Notes: generated by a model not told the origin, from the letters alone. Positions 24,346 through 36,302 are shown, counted from the stretch's first letter. The stretch: 64,000 nt of DNA from Roridomyces roridus (GCA_029378245.1 JARKIF010000022.1:1-64000); one strand, 5' to 3'. Program-made: numbers and translations.

Positions 24346-24994
24346 TCAAGACTGTTGAGCTAGATGCGAATTGCACAGCGTCGGGCCCGCATAATGCAGA
24401 AGCACCGCACAGTCTGGCGCCTCGCACTTGTTGAGCCACTTGTTCATCGCCCGCACGACGCTACGCTCTCCTTTGTCTTTGATGAAGACAAAGTCGAACT
24501 TCTCGACGGGCCGGAGCTTCACGGTGGTGGGATCATTCGGGTCGGGGACGGCCTCCATGATGATGGGCTGCGCTTGGAGGGTGATCGGGGCGTCGTTAAT
24601 GAGGGAGAGGCGGAGGGCGTTGAGGACGAGAGCGGCGTCGGGGGACAATGCGCGGTCGGCGTGGCCGCAGATGGAGTCAGGGACTTCGAAGACGGCGATC
24701 TCTTTACCGGCTGTATGAAATGGAGGTGAGTTCATTATTTCGAGTCCTGAAAGCGTGGTACCTACCGGCTCTGATCTTCCAGACCATGGCCAGCATGTTG
24801 TAACCGAACTCCCATGCAACGTTGTAGGAGTCGCTGGATGCCTGCGTGACCGGCGCGGTGAATATTCTGCGCTCCGGGAGGGCTTCGTGTGGAAAGCCCG
24901 CGGGACGAATTGCCCAGCCCATCAGGTACGCCGTCACCCATTGTAAGGCGAAGGCCTGCAACAGCGGGTGAAGCTGATCCCAGCGGAGAGACAT
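24346..24994 (-). CDS. Unrecognised protein with C-terminal CX4C...CX2H motif (paralogue B)
   Basis: Two exons, 24766-24994 and 24346-24710, with a 55-nt intron, give 197 residues. It starts MSLRWDQLHPLLQAFALQWV. The splice joins AMVWKIRA to AGKEIAVFEVPDSI. The second exon contains KLRPVEKFDFVFIKDKGE and ends NKCEAPDCAVLLHYAG followed by LCNSHL. Paralogue A (19992-20747) shows the same order: a helical N terminus, an (A)VFE(I/V)P block after a phase-1 intron, a P(I/V)E(R/K)FDF(I/V) block, and the terminal CX4CAVLL...CX2HL. The Cys/His layout suggests a small zinc-binding module, by inference only. It is shorter than A because it lacks the Pro/Ser linker. No known family was recognised. Confidence 0.6.
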
Positions 24995-26140
24995 GTCGAT
25001 GGTATGGTACGGGTGAGTGGATTTCTGCCATTCAAGAGAGCCACGCTCACTCGTTTTATTCTCTTGCGGGAGAAATAGGTGGTTGGGCCCTCGGTGCAGT
25101 ACACCAAAGCGCACTCACAGCGGCGGAGCATCGCAATCCCCCAAAGCGCATCAAATATCTCGCCCGGCATCGCGGCAACCACCAAAATGATCGAAAACTC
25201 TATTGTAGAAGCAAGCATGTTACCGCAAATGGAAGTCAGTCCTCTTGAATGCTTCATTGTATCCAAATTACGAGAGGAGAGACAATGGGGGGCTGTAGTT
25301 GTTTATTTGAACGTGCAATGATTACCCAACATTCATGAGTTTAAAGCGGACAATAAACAGCATCAATTGCTTACAGAACAGCCTTGAGGTCGCCCCGAGA
25401 GAACCCGGAGCCATTCCGGGCGGTTCCGGAGCTGTGCCGACGCACAGGGTGGTTGAACAGCGGATGCCATCAAATATGATCTGGCGTTTGATCTGATAAC
25501 CTAGGAAGTGATGGCGACTTGATCGCCCATCCACATGTCCTGACACGCCAATCAGGCAATCCTCCCAGTCCAAGGTTTGTAAGTGAAGGCCATGATTCGA
25601 GCCGAGACCAGGAAAACGCACCCTTTGGAGTAGATATCCTGCAAATAATTCAGTGGCGTTCTTCGGAGTCTTGCAGCGGATACTCCAGCGCAGGTACTCC
25701 CCTTGGCTGAGATATCACTCCAAGCGCTCGCCATCCCCGCTGTTAACACGATTGTTTGTTGGTCATCTCGAGCGTCGGCGGTGTATAAATTTCACTTGAG
25801 GCAGACTCAGCCTCTCAGGTCGTCGAGGTTCGAATCTTCATGATGCTATTACACGTTCGTTAAAGTCTCCCTGAATTTTTGTGTTGTGAAACCGATGGGC
25901 ATATGGCGTCCCCTCTTACCGGGCAGAATCCTTGGATCCTAAGAAGACCAGATGTATGATCCTCGCTCACGCCGAGTCTGAGAAATTAATTGATAATGGA
26001 ACGGGGTAACAAAGAAAAAGTTTGGGGCAGGTGGACGGAGATGGAATAAGGAGGATTCGAACCCCGGGTGCCGACACCGTGAGTTGGCTCTCCTGTCCGA
26101 GACCACTGGCATGAGCATTATGTAAACTGACTCTGTGAAA
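24995..26140. other. Intergenic with two tRNA T-arm-like remnants
   Basis: No gene was seen. GGTTCGAATC near 25830 (plus) and GGATTCGAACCCC near 26053 (minus-strand T arm) look like tRNA B boxes, but neither has a matching acceptor stem or D arm, so I do not call them tRNA genes. Confidence 0.4.
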
Positions 26141-27362
26141 TCAGATTCGCCCCTCGATGAACCCAACAATCTCATCAACCATAGCCTGTCCGTGCGCAGG
26201 CTCATGTACGAGCTCATGTCGGCCATCCTGATATTCAAGTTAGCTGAGCTTCCCTCAGTCGCACGAGGGAGAACAGAAAACGTACGGGATACGAGGTAAA
26301 CTTCTTATCCACCGCCGGGAGCTTCTCGATTAGCATACGCGCAGCGTCGTGCGATGTCAACTGTTTGAGAGAACAGTAAGATCGACGGGTCGTAGGCGGG
26401 GAAACCACGCGCACCAAGTCATCGGAGCCGTGTACGATGAGGATGGGCAGGGTCGACGGCCACTTGGTGTAGTTGGAGTTGAAAAGGTCGTCGCCCTACA
26501 GAGGAATGAATGGTTCAACTTCAATGAAAGAGGAAGAAGGAGAGAAGCGTATACAGCCCACCCATTCAAGCATCTGCGACATATGTCTCACAGTCCCATA
26601 CGGCTCTCGCAGCGTATCATGTTTGCTCATCTCGTTGTATGCCGCATCGTGTGTCAGGCCCTATAATTGGCTTCAGGATACCATCCCCACCAGGGACACG
26701 AACTTACCGGATGCTGTACCTTCCTTGAAGTATCCGTGTGTGCATACGGATCCTCGCCTGTTGCCTCCTTTTCTGCCGTCCAGAAACGCAAATACGGACT
26801 CGGAGACGTGGTGAGGATGAGCGGGCTGCAAGGAATCATGCCACGCAAGCCGAGGGAGGTGACAGCGTCCGGTCGGCGCACGACAAAGTTGAGAGTTTCG
26901 CCGCCACCCATCGAATGACCCGACAGGAAGAGTGGGAGCGAGGGAAAGGCCGTGTGCGTGTGAGTCAAAGCCCATTCCACCTTATGTATTCAACGTTAAT
27001 ATTCGGTAAGAAAGAATGAAGAAGGAACCACGCACATCGTCCATCTGCTTCTCCACGTCGGTCTTTCCATACGCAGCCCTGCCACTGCCATGCTCCTCAT
27101 CCAACGCCGTCTTACCGAACCCGCGCTGGTCGTACGCAAAGACATTGATCCCGCACCTCGCAAATTCAGCGTGCACCTCGGTGTACCGCCCGATATGCTC
27201 TGTGAATCCGTGTAAGAAGACCATCGCGGCTTTCGATAGAGTCCCCCCTGGGACGAGGTAGGTGCGCGTGTAGAATTGCGTCGAGTGGGGGCCCGGGAGC
27301 CATGCCTCGGCGTAGTCGTCCGAGGTCATGGATTCGAGTGTGTGGAGGGGCTTGAGAGGCAT
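26141..27362 (-). CDS. Monoacylglycerol-lipase-like alpha/beta hydrolase
   Basis: Six exons: 27036-27362, 26708-26980, 26562-26660, 26415-26495, 26286-26360 and 26141-26227. All junctions are phase 0 and the product has 313 residues. The N-terminal part reads AAMVFLHGFTEHIGRY and VFAYDQRGFGKT, with the oxyanion HGF and the DQRG motif. The nucleophile elbow is GHSMGGGE in exon 2. The acid lies in IVHGSDD (exon 4) and the catalytic His in DGRHELVHEP (exon 6). The length and motif order match fungal and animal monoglyceride lipases (Yju3/MGLL type), which release glycerol and a fatty acid from monoacylglycerol at lipid droplets or membranes. The lid region (ILTTSPSPYLRFW to RKVQHP) is shorter than I expect, so substrate range is inferred. 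There is no signal peptide, so it is cytosolic or peripheral. Confidence 0.88.
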
Positions 27363-30037
27363 TGTTTGGTCGGGAGGGCGTGTGAGGGGTCAGCTTTTAA
27401 GACCAACCGGAGATCGGTCCGAACAGATTGATCGGGGTCGAGTTTAACCGGGCCCGGGACTGTCACGTGAGCATTTCCAACTCGGACGCGACTGGCGAGG
27501 TTGAATTCACCGCTGGAGACGCACAGATCCGTGTGCAGGTTGGCCGCGAGCAATCGAGATGGGCGTTCGGCAGAAGGTGTGCACAGATCAGTCGATACGC
27601 TTTATGTAATTCATCCGACGCCGTTCAACTTCAAGACTGAACGTTGAGTACTCAGTACATTACATATGGGAATTGTATTTTTTTGCGATCCAGGCTGAAC
27701 CACGTTCTACGTTCAACAGATCCAAAGTGAACTCGAACCATGCGGGAATGGTTTAGACCAGAACCTGGTCTGTCTATGAGTTGTCGTGTCTATCGACATA
27801 TCATAGACAGACTGGTTACGAGTCTCGGAATGGTTGAGCATTTCGGATGTGGTTGGGATTTTCGAGCTCATGCATTCAATGTAATCTACGCGACTTCCGT
27901 ATATCCGTTCTTCAGTCCTGCGAGCCAAAGGAACAACATACCGCTCGTGCACGGTCCTCACGAGGTACAGCTCCGGTGCCACCCCCGTTCAACTCGGGAC
28001 AAGGCATAATCCACCTCGATCACTGGCCATAAAAATCTTTTAGCTGCGTGTGAGATTTTCTTCGTTGAATCGTGGTACCTACTTGCCTTGTTTTTTGTTT
28101 TGTTTTTGATTCCGCTGGCGTAGAGACAGAGCAAGAATCAATAGACCAAACGATAGGGGAGTGATGTCTGTCATACGATCAAAGCTGTGGGTGGTGACCG
28201 GTGACCGACCCCACCGAGAGCGGGACAGTCCGCACGTTTGAGTTTAAGTTACGGCGTACTGACCGGTCACTCAACTGCGTCGGCAAAGAAAATGGGCAGT
28301 CAAGCTGTATTATCAGTACTCATGCAAGGCAGAAATAAATTACATTTCCCACAGAATCATGCTCCGATCGTCGCCTACTGCTGTCTCGGCGGCATCCAGC
28401 TGGAAAAGCGACCTAATTGAACCATGGAGTCGTCGGAGTTTCGACCTTTGGCAAAATGTTGTCGAGCTGGTTTACTGCAAGCATGTCACCATACAGAAGA
28501 AGCCATATAAACATCGACGGTGGTTCACAGCCCAAGGGGACTGCGATGGGAAGCTGGCGTGGTTTTTTGGCCGGGTACATGCATGATTTTCTGGGCAGAG
28601 CCGGTGAAATTTTACACTGTGTCGCGGTAGGGTGCCGCTTCCGACGGGTGCGGTACCCGTGAAAAGACCTGATCAAAGTCGGGGAGGGGTGAGCGGGTGA
28701 AAGCCAGCGATCACAGAGTGTTCGAGAAAACGTTGGAGCGAACAGTACAACCATCCTGCGCCGAACCGCCGCAACAGTTCACGAATCATGATCCCCGGGC
28801 ATCAGTGAGGCATAGCTGATGGGTATACGGTTCAACTTCACATGCGCGCCCCGTATGAATCGCTACTAGCCTGGGCTGGCGCACGCGCTAGCTTGGCCGA
28901 AAAATGGAGACGTCCAAGTGGAATACTCACTGGCGGTTGCGCTGGCGCGCATACAACCAATTCAGCGGAAATCGTTATCAACGCCCGACGTCTGGGGCGG
29001 AGTGCACGTCGGCCTGTTTCACCTCCCGACGTTTATGAGTCGGCGGGCTCTGTGAATTCAGTCGCCAATGAGCTCCATTGCATAAAAAATCTCAAATGAT
29101 TTTTATCTACACTTATATTCTTTGAACCCCGAGCAGACGGTGATCTACGGAGGGTTTACCTGAGGCTGGCGTAATAGAAATAGTGCGTTTATAAATACCC
29201 AATGCTGCGATCGCGGGCGGCCGCTTGCCGTTGGCTTACTTACTATCATTACTGATAGCCTAGCCCCAGCTAGCCCCCCGAGACTCGAGTGAAAGCCATG
29301 GAGCAAGTCAGAAGCGATGCTCTTAGGTCAACTTCAACTTGGTCCCATGGGCCATGTAAGTCTGGAAGGACCGTGTCGACAGCCTCCATTCCTTCTTACT
29401 ATACCAGCGTTTCCATGCAATGTTCAATCGTTGTCAGTAGTGGTTGTCAGTAGTGGTTGTCAGTTGAATGCAGATTTATTTCTCGTTGTTCCCAGGACGC
29501 CGAGCTGCCTGGGTACCTAACAACTCCCGTTGTTGCGCGAGAATCACACACAGACCGCCGGTGTGATCATTGCTCAAGGTGGTGGTTCTAAAGTTGTACT
29601 TAATCAAGGGATCGCCTACGTGCACGTGATGGTCCGGTATTCAAAGGCGTGATTGATTGCCGCTTTTCTGCTCCGCACCTCCTCTTGCCTCGCGCTCTTC
29701 TCGCACTGAACACCCTTGCCCACCGGGACTATCTCTGAGCCCACTGCTGCTGTTCGTTTCGTTGGTTCAGTACCAGCAAAACTCAGTGCTCTTCGAGCTG
29801 GGCAGCGTGGGTCCCCGACTCCCCGCCCAGATGCTTGCCTTGCGCTTGCCCCAGCTCCTTCGGGATAAACGCCGTGCTATACTTGGACTGGGACTATCAC
29901 TTTGAATTCACCCTCGCACCGCCGGTGAATAGATGGGCGGAACTGGTATGGAACGAGCGATCCTTGGGGCTAAAATTGCGACAGGCACGAATGGATTTCC
30001 CCAGTTGCTTGTAGGACAGACACTGCATCGCTCACCG
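27363..30037. other. Gene-poor stretch with small repeats
   Basis: About 2.7 kb without a supported gene. It contains a short tandem repeat (TGTCAGTAGTGGT units near 29430-29463). The frames at 28842-29099 and 29317-29905 lack motifs. It includes the upstream regions of the lipase and of the glyoxal oxidase. Confidence 0.4.
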
Positions 30038-30045
30038 TATAAAAG
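30038..30045 (+). promoter_or_regulatory. TATA box of the glyoxal oxidase gene
   Basis: TATAAAAG lies 53 bases upstream of the ATG at 30091, the normal place for a core promoter with a short leader. Confidence 0.65.
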
Positions 30046-30090
30046 GACCATACATTCTCCGTTACTCCTCAGCAGTTCACTCCTTCCAAC

Positions 30091-32121
30091 ATGCGCTCCA
30101 CCAAGTTCCTTTCGCTCCTCCCCTTCGTTCGCCTCGCAATGGCCCAGAACACCTGGTCCATTGTGCAGCAAGGCAACTCCGGCATTATCCCCCTCGAGCT
30201 CATCAACCTGACGCCAACACTGGCTCTGATGTACGACCGCCCCTACACCAACCCCCTCAAGCTCCCCAACGGCGAGTCCGCCTGGGCCGGTCTCTGGCAC
30301 TACGACACCAACACGGCGACGCCGCTTGAAATCCAGACGAACAGCTTCTGGTTAATTTCACATTGGTCTCAAAAATTTATTCGCTAACTTGGGAATTTCA
30401 GTGCTAGTGGAGCTTTCATCTCGAACGGTACTCATGTCGCCGTCGGTGGTCAGCCAGTCGACGACATTCCCGGGTGGGGAAACGCTACCGACGGTCGCAT
30501 GGGCATCCGCCTCTTTGGCCCCTGCACCTCCCCAGACGGCACCGGCCCTGGATGCACCGTCTTCGAGGACCCCGAGACTTTGCACCTCGTCGTCACGCGT
30601 TGGTACCCCACGGCTCTGCGCATTGCTGACGGCAGTCTCTTCATTATTGGCGGCAGCGACATCTTGACGACGTTCAACGGCGCGGACATTGCCCAGAACA
30701 ACTACGAGTTCTTCCCGCCGCGTAAGGGCGAGGAGGGCACGGTGCGCCCGAGCAAGTTCTTGGAAGACACCCTCCCAGCTAACCTCTTCCCTCGGTATTT
30801 CTCTCCTCTTCTTTGACTTGTCGATTTGTTAACCTGCAATACAGTGGAATGGTCCTTCCTTCCGGTAACGTCCTCATCATTGCCAACAACCAGTCGGTCA
30901 TCTACGACATCGAGACCGACACCGAACTCCTGCGTCTTCCCGAGCTCCCCAACGGCGTCCGCATCGGTGTCCCCTTCGACGGTTTTGCCCAGCTGCTGCC
31001 TCTCTCTCCCCCGCTCTACGAGCCGGCCGTCATCGCTTGCGGTGGATCCAACAAGCCCGACACCATCACCTTGGAGGAGATGTCCGTCAACGACGTCGCT
31101 TCCACTCAATGCCAACGCATCACGCTGACGCCCGCGGGTGTCGCTGCCGGATGGGAGATCGACCATCTGCCGGACCCGCGTGTCATGGCTGAGACCGTCA
31201 TGTTGCCCAGCGGTGATATTTACATCGTCAACGGCGCGCATACTGGGTCAGTCGCACATTTTAATTTCGGGAAGAGCTAATACTCATTGTGGATCAGCTA
31301 CTCTGGATATCCCTCCGTCGGCGATTCGGGAGCCACCGGCACCAACGCGGCTAACCCTGCGACACAAGGTATCATGTACAAGAGCACATTGCCATTGGGT
31401 CAAAGGTATTTGTTTCAGCTGTTTTTCGGACCTTCTTGCTGACATTTTGGCCAAAGAATCACTCAGGTCGGCATCCCCACGAGCCCCATCCCCCGTATGT
31501 ACCACTCGGCTGCGACGCTCACGGCCAAAGGGTAAGTCCCAACACTTTCACAACTGCTGGTTGTTAACATTGCTCAGGAACATCATGGTTGCGGCCTCCA
31601 ACCCCCACCCCTTTGTCCTTGATGCCGACGACAACCCGAACAACCTTTCCTTCCCCTCGGAGTACCGCGTCGAGTACTTCAACCCCGACTTTATTACCAA
31701 CAACTCGCCCCGCCCGGTCATCTCCAAGTCTCCTTCCCAGCTCGCGTTCAATGCCAACGGGACGCTCACGGTCACTATCCCCGCCAGCCTTGCTGCCGGC
31801 GAGCTCCAGGGTATGCTCTATCCATCTGCGTCTTGCACGCACATTTACTTACAATTTTGAACAGTCTCGCTGATTGACACGGGCTTTGTCACCCACGGAT
31901 GGCACGCCGGCCAGCGCCTTGTCTTCCTCGAGCACACCCTCTCTGGCAACACGCTCACCATCACTGCGCCCCCCAACGGCAATATTTATGCACCAGGCCC
32001 CGGTTGGATCTACGTCGTCGCCGATGGTGTCTGGAGTGAGGGTGTCCAGATCCTGATTGGTGACGGTGGAAACCCGCCCCGCCCCGCTCAGGGTGTCCCG
32101 GTGACCATCACCAGTCTTTAA
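30091..32121 (+). CDS. Glyoxal oxidase (copper-radical oxidase, AA5_1), secreted
   Basis: Seven exons: 30091-30350, 30402-30794, 30845-31246, 31298-31405, 31457-31531, 31578-31810 and 31865-32121, giving 575 residues. A signal peptide (MRSTKFLSLLPFVRLAMA) precedes NTWSIVQQG. TNSFCASGAF, formed across intron 1, holds the Cys of the Cys-Tyr cofactor. RWYPTALRIADGSLFIIGGS is the conserved block around the first beta-propeller blades. IPRMYHSAA holds the axial Tyr and the copper His, and DTGFVTHGWHAGQR in the C-terminal domain holds another copper His. Family knowledge: glyoxal oxidases oxidise small aldehydes and make H2O2 for lignin-degrading peroxidases. The THGWHAGQR loop differs from the THAVHMDQR I recall in studied enzymes, so substrate preference could differ. 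A TATA box lies upstream. The frame is intact. Confidence 0.92.
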
Positions 32122-33041
32122 TGCGGAGTTGCGGCGAAAATAATGTAGTCTCTTTCATTCCTTATTATTGTTCCTATTACATTCCGGTAAATTATCAAAT
32201 CTAATTGTGTTGAATCTCATTTGGTCGCAATACTTTCATCAGGCAAAACGACGCTATGGAAAGTGTAGAGGATTGACGTCGAGTCTGGTTTACAACTCCT
32301 TAGAATTGTATGTTGTGCTTATTTGGACTACTTATCGGTTCCGGGGATCGAGACTCAACCACCCTCCAAGACATTCTAGCCTTGGGTTTCCCGGGATGCC
32401 CACGGGTGGTCAAGCACAGGTCTTGGGTACTTGGACCGCACAGGTTTCATTCAGCTTTGCATTTCGTCTTTTTGACCTTTGAAGTCCAATATTATTCAGT
32501 GCCCAGAACTTGAAGGTCGAAAAAAACAGACTCCAGTTTCGGTGAAGCGAGAGCCGAGGCTCAGATGCCTGAACTCTTAAATCAAGGGCCGAGGTATAGT
32601 TGAGGCCGGCAATCGAGGATAGGATAGAGGTAGGCCTTGGTCCAGACTCCAGATTGGGTCCAGAGCGTCTTCACCGAGATGCCCGGTCTCGAGAATGAAC
32701 TTGGAGCACAGGTCTAGGGAGATTTCGGTGCACAGGTTTCGCACAGTAATTTTTTTCACCGGTAGCCTCTTGTTCGTTGAGATCCGAGCGGCGTCGCAAT
32801 TGCCAAGAAAAGTTGGGAGAGTGGCTGAGCCAGAAGACCGCGTTCAGATTTTTGGGTCCTATCTCTCAGGGTGAAAAGACGACGCAACGACGGTGCGTCC
32901 TCCATATCCACTGCTGTGGCCGTTCCAAGTCGACGCTCTAGACTCCAGTTCCATTCCAGCGGATCAGGGCGCGGGTGTAAAATGGAGTGATCCGCTCTCG
33001 ATCCGTTCCTGGTCTCACTCTCCTAGATCAAGACTCAAAGA
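32122..33041. other. Intergenic, nothing recognised
   Basis: Downstream of glyoxal oxidase and upstream of a small secreted protein gene. No coding frame with motif or splice support was found. Confidence 0.4.
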
Positions 33042-33049
33042 TATAAAAG
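33042..33049 (+). promoter_or_regulatory. TATA box of the 33222 gene
   Basis: TATAAAAG within AAGATATAAAAGCGCC, 173 bases upstream of the ATG at 33222, followed by a pyrimidine-rich leader typical of highly expressed fungal genes. Confidence 0.55.
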
Positions 33050-33221
33050 CGCCCGTACTAGGCCATATTTCCCATCCGCCTTCCTCTCACTCACCACCTC
33101 TCTCACCTTCCTCACAAACACACTTTACGACGTCAGTCCTCCTCGTTCTATTCATCTACCCTCACTCACTGACTCCTCCTCCTAGTCGTCTCATCTAACC
33201 ACTACCCACACCATCTTTACA

Positions 33222-33559
33222 ATGAAGTTCTCTATCATCAGCGCTGTTGCCTGCACTCTCCTGGCCGCTACCGTCGGCACCGTCACCGCGTCTCCCATCG
33301 TCGAGGTACGTCCCCCTTCTCTCCCCCCTGTACACCATCCCTGACTCTCCACCTCCTACAGCGCGACATATCATCATTCTTCCAAACCTTCCAGTCCTCG
33401 ACTCCCGAGGAACAGACTCAGATGATCAAGTCTATCGACTTGAACGTCATCACCCCCGCCGTCTGTGAACAGCTGGCGGGTATCCCCGCTGTTGCGAAGA
33501 AGCTCATCACTCCCGCCGTCGTCAAGAACTTCGTGAAGAAAATGCAGAAGCAGAAGTAG
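33222..33559 (+). CDS. Small secreted protein, 93 residues
   Basis: Two exons, 33222-33305 and 33362-33559, with a 56-nt intron. The signal peptide is MKFSIISAVACTLLAATVGT, with likely cleavage after VTAS or nearby. The mature part reads RDISSFFQTFQSSTPEEQTQ and ends in a Lys-rich helix (VVKNFVKKMQKQK). It contains one Cys in the mature region, so no disulfide network is expected. The CT-rich leader and TATA box suggest strong expression. No family was recognised; it could be an effector-like or cell-wall-associated peptide, by inference only. Confidence 0.75.
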
Positions 33560-33879
33560 AGGGTCTGAGACAGCGATAGGGCTGTATGGGCGTGGGGCGG
33601 AACTGGAACTTGGACATTTTATCATCGGGCGCTTTGTTGTGCATATATATCTCTGCAATGAATCATATTCGATACCACTCTATTCTGCCGTTTACACATT
33701 TTCCTCGACGCCAATGGACGCATTCACTGCATACCCCGCGGGGGGCTGTTCCAGACGAATAAATAAATATTTCCGCACAATCCCGCTCCCCTGTCTCGCC
33801 CTCTCCACTCACTCGCATGTTATAAGCTCCCGCATCCCCTTCATTTCTACACCTTCCTGCCCCACGACCCCGACAACTA
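33560..33879. other. Short intergenic region, nothing seen
   Basis: AT-rich in part (ATAAATAAATATTTCC near 33760), with no coding signal. It holds the 3' end of one secreted-protein gene and the promoter of the next. Confidence 0.4.
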
Positions 33880-34423
33880 ATGCCCACGAAACACATCCCC
33901 GCGCACGCACTCAGCCTCCTTCTCGTTCTCCTCCTTCTCTTCTTCGTAATCACCCCACCTGTCCTCGGCGCCCCTTTACCACAGAAATTCAGGTCAGGCA
34001 CCGGCACAGAGGAGGCGAGTGATTCCGACGATTTCTCGTTCCTTGGCAAGGTCAACTGACCTTCGCGGCGATTACAGCCCGCAATGAATTCCATTTGGTC
34101 GAATCTTTACCCAGGACCAACGATCTCACGTCCGATTCCGGCGGCCCCCGAGTCCGCTACCGTTGCAATTGAGGTGCGTGTGTATCACCGAAATTCCCGT
34201 CGATTTCTGATGTTCTTCGTAGGACCCACGCGGTATCATCGACTCCATATTCGCCAACCCTGCGGGTACGATCCCGCGTCCCAACTCGATGATTTCCCCG
34301 CGCGCTTCTTCGGTGGATTTTGGTTCCGTCATGGCGGGGCTCTTCAAGAGCATGGCGGCGGCGAAGATTAGTTCGTTGAGTGCAGTTGGGAACAATCCGC
34401 GTCCGGCTGGATTGTCCAGTTAG
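33880..34423 (+). CDS. Putative small secreted protein with a possible 27-nt intron
   Basis: The first exon encodes a strong signal peptide (HALSLLLVLLLLFFVITPPV then LGAPLPQ). Read without splicing, the frame stops at 34057-34059 (59 residues). Removing a 27-nt GT-AG segment (34051-34077, containing ACTGAC as branch site) and a normal 49-nt intron (34174-34222) gives three exons, 33880-34050, 34078-34173 and 34223-34423. All are phase 0 and encode 155 residues ending RPAGLSS. The downstream part is rich in Pro, Ser and Ala with no known motif. The 27-nt intron is unusually small, so the short form is a real alternative. The gene converges on the F-box gene, whose stop is 75 bases away. Confidence 0.5.
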
Positions 34424-34498
34424 TTGGTATAGCGGGAGACTACATATTTGGACTTGAAAAGTAAGAATGAGAATGAATCGCAGACGTTTACGCACCTC

Positions 34499-36033
34499 TT
34501 ACCCCGAAAGCAATCCCGAAGCACTCCCTCTCCTCCTCCACCGCACATCCGCACCAGATGCCCGCAGCTCCGTCTGCAACATGAAAATTTCAACTTCGGC
34601 GTCCAACACGTCATCCCTCCGCTCCTCGACATCCGTCCAATCGACGACGTGCGCATACACAATGGACGGACACACACGCAAAAACGACATGAAGGAACGG
34701 AGTGCATCGCACGGCGGCTCTGACGATATGTCAGAGTCAACCACCCCGACGTCAAGTCGTTCAAGCCGCGAGAGCACACTGCCGTGTTTCTGTAGCGTCT
34801 TGAAGACAGACCCCATCAACCGAGTCTCCCGACCCACGAGCTTGAGCCAACGTAAGCTTGTCAGCGAAGCCAACACATCGATCGCGATACTGTGCGTTTC
34901 GAAGGAGACGTTAGACAGTGTCAGTGTGTGCAGTTGTCCAGCGTATGTAGACCAAAATCCCGAAGCGAGAGGCGTCCATGTGTGCCGGCCAATGAAACAC
35001 AAGTCGAGATTGTCGAGCGCAGGGAGAACGAGTCTGCGTAGAAAGTATTCGGCGCTGCTCCCAGCGGGTGCAGAGAACAGGGTAAGTGAGAGTTGCGTGA
35101 GATTGGGCAGTTCAATCTGCGGAGTCCTGGCCGTTTGCTCGTCACAGCTGATATAAACCTCGAGAACCCGGAGTTGGCTGCAGCCAACGAGGTTTTCGAG
35201 AAACTGCGTCGCCAGCAGCGTCGCCGCGACACGCAAAATCGAAAGTTGCTGCCAAGGGAGGAATAGGAGGGCGACATCCTGCGTCATCGTCGGGATACAC
35301 GTCGTACGGAGGTGCACGGCACTCAGCTTGGGGAGGGGGCGCAAAGGCGTGAAGAGCACGCCCGACATGGAGGCGAATGCATGGATCTCGATTTCCTCGA
35401 GCGAATCGAAGGAGTGTTGTGTCATTTCGTAGACGACATCCTTCGTTAGACCGTCGGGGCAGTGGATTAGGGAGAGGCTGCGCCAGTCGTGTGCGCGACT
35501 GGTGATGAGCTTTAACAGCGGAGAAAGCTCGTTGGTGTGATGGTAGTAGTCAGAACTCAGGATACGGAGTCTGAGGCTACCCGGACGGCCCTTTGCGAAC
35601 CAGCTCTCGACGAGGTTGGCTGTGGCGCGGACGTCCCACTGACTGGTGTGGTCGAGGGAGATGGTGATAGAACTCCACAGTTCGGGGGTGTGGAGTGCCA
35701 AGTCGCGGAGAGGCGCGCATATTTGTACGAGATGGAGCGGGATGTTGTGTGTCGGCTGATTAAGGGTCTCGTTTTCATCGTCCACCTCGCAAGAGAGGAC
35801 GAGGATTTCCATGAGAATTTCGGTGGGGAGGGTGAAGATGTAGGCGGATTGCTTGGGCCCTTTAGGTGAAGTGTGAGCTGTCATACAATAAGACGAGGGC
35901 AGGATGGCTCACGGATTTGGTCGACGACAGCAGTGGATGTCGATTTCGGAGCCTTCTTGAAGACCTTCGTTGCTTGTCTCCACAGCGCCCGCACATTGGT
36001 GAAGGAGCGGGTATCGCTGCGAGCGGTAGACAT
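34499..36033 (-). CDS. F-box-like protein with leucine-rich C-terminal region
   Basis: Two exons, 35913-36033 and 34499-35859, with a 53-nt intron, give 493 residues. Exon 1 encodes a basic leader (MSTARSDTRSFTNVRALWRQ). The splice makes RPKQSAYIFTLPTEILMEIL, and the F-box-like helix LPTEILMEILVLSCEV lies at about residues 52-67. LVQICAPLRDLALHTPELWS follows, the usual fungal F-box continuation. The rest has repeated L-rich strands (SLEEIEIHAFASM, LSILRVAATLL, LRVLEVYIS, LTQLSLTLF, LHTLTLSNV, LRWLKLVG), as in degenerate LRRs. Family knowledge: such proteins recruit substrates to SCF ubiquitin ligases. The target is unknown, and the family is greatly expanded in mushrooms. An internal ATG at 35884 lies in the intron and is not the start. 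Confidence 0.85.
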
Positions 36034-36302
36034 ATCCATTTATGAGACACAGAGAAGCCACGGCTGTAGGTCGACGGCGTAGAAGGCAAGCTGTATGTGT
36101 GAGAGAGAGAGAAGACCGCGTGTGATGTGACTGCGCGTGATGGACAGCAAATCACATCATGCCGACTGATGCCGCACTCTTTGAACTGAAACTGAAAGCG
36201 GAGTTCACAGACAAGGAATCCAAACATAATGTCATTTCTATCGTGCAATTTACATTGTAATCCTCCGAGATAAAAATGAAAAAGTCCCAGTCGATCCACC
36301 CT
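36034..36302. other. Short spacer
   Basis: It separates the F-box gene start from the end of the sedolisin gene (same strand). It contains the F-box promoter. No TATA box is obvious. Confidence 0.3.

Noticed and set aside
30702..31241. Minus-strand frame of 179 codons
   Set aside because: Antisense to glyoxal oxidase exons 2 and 3; no motif.
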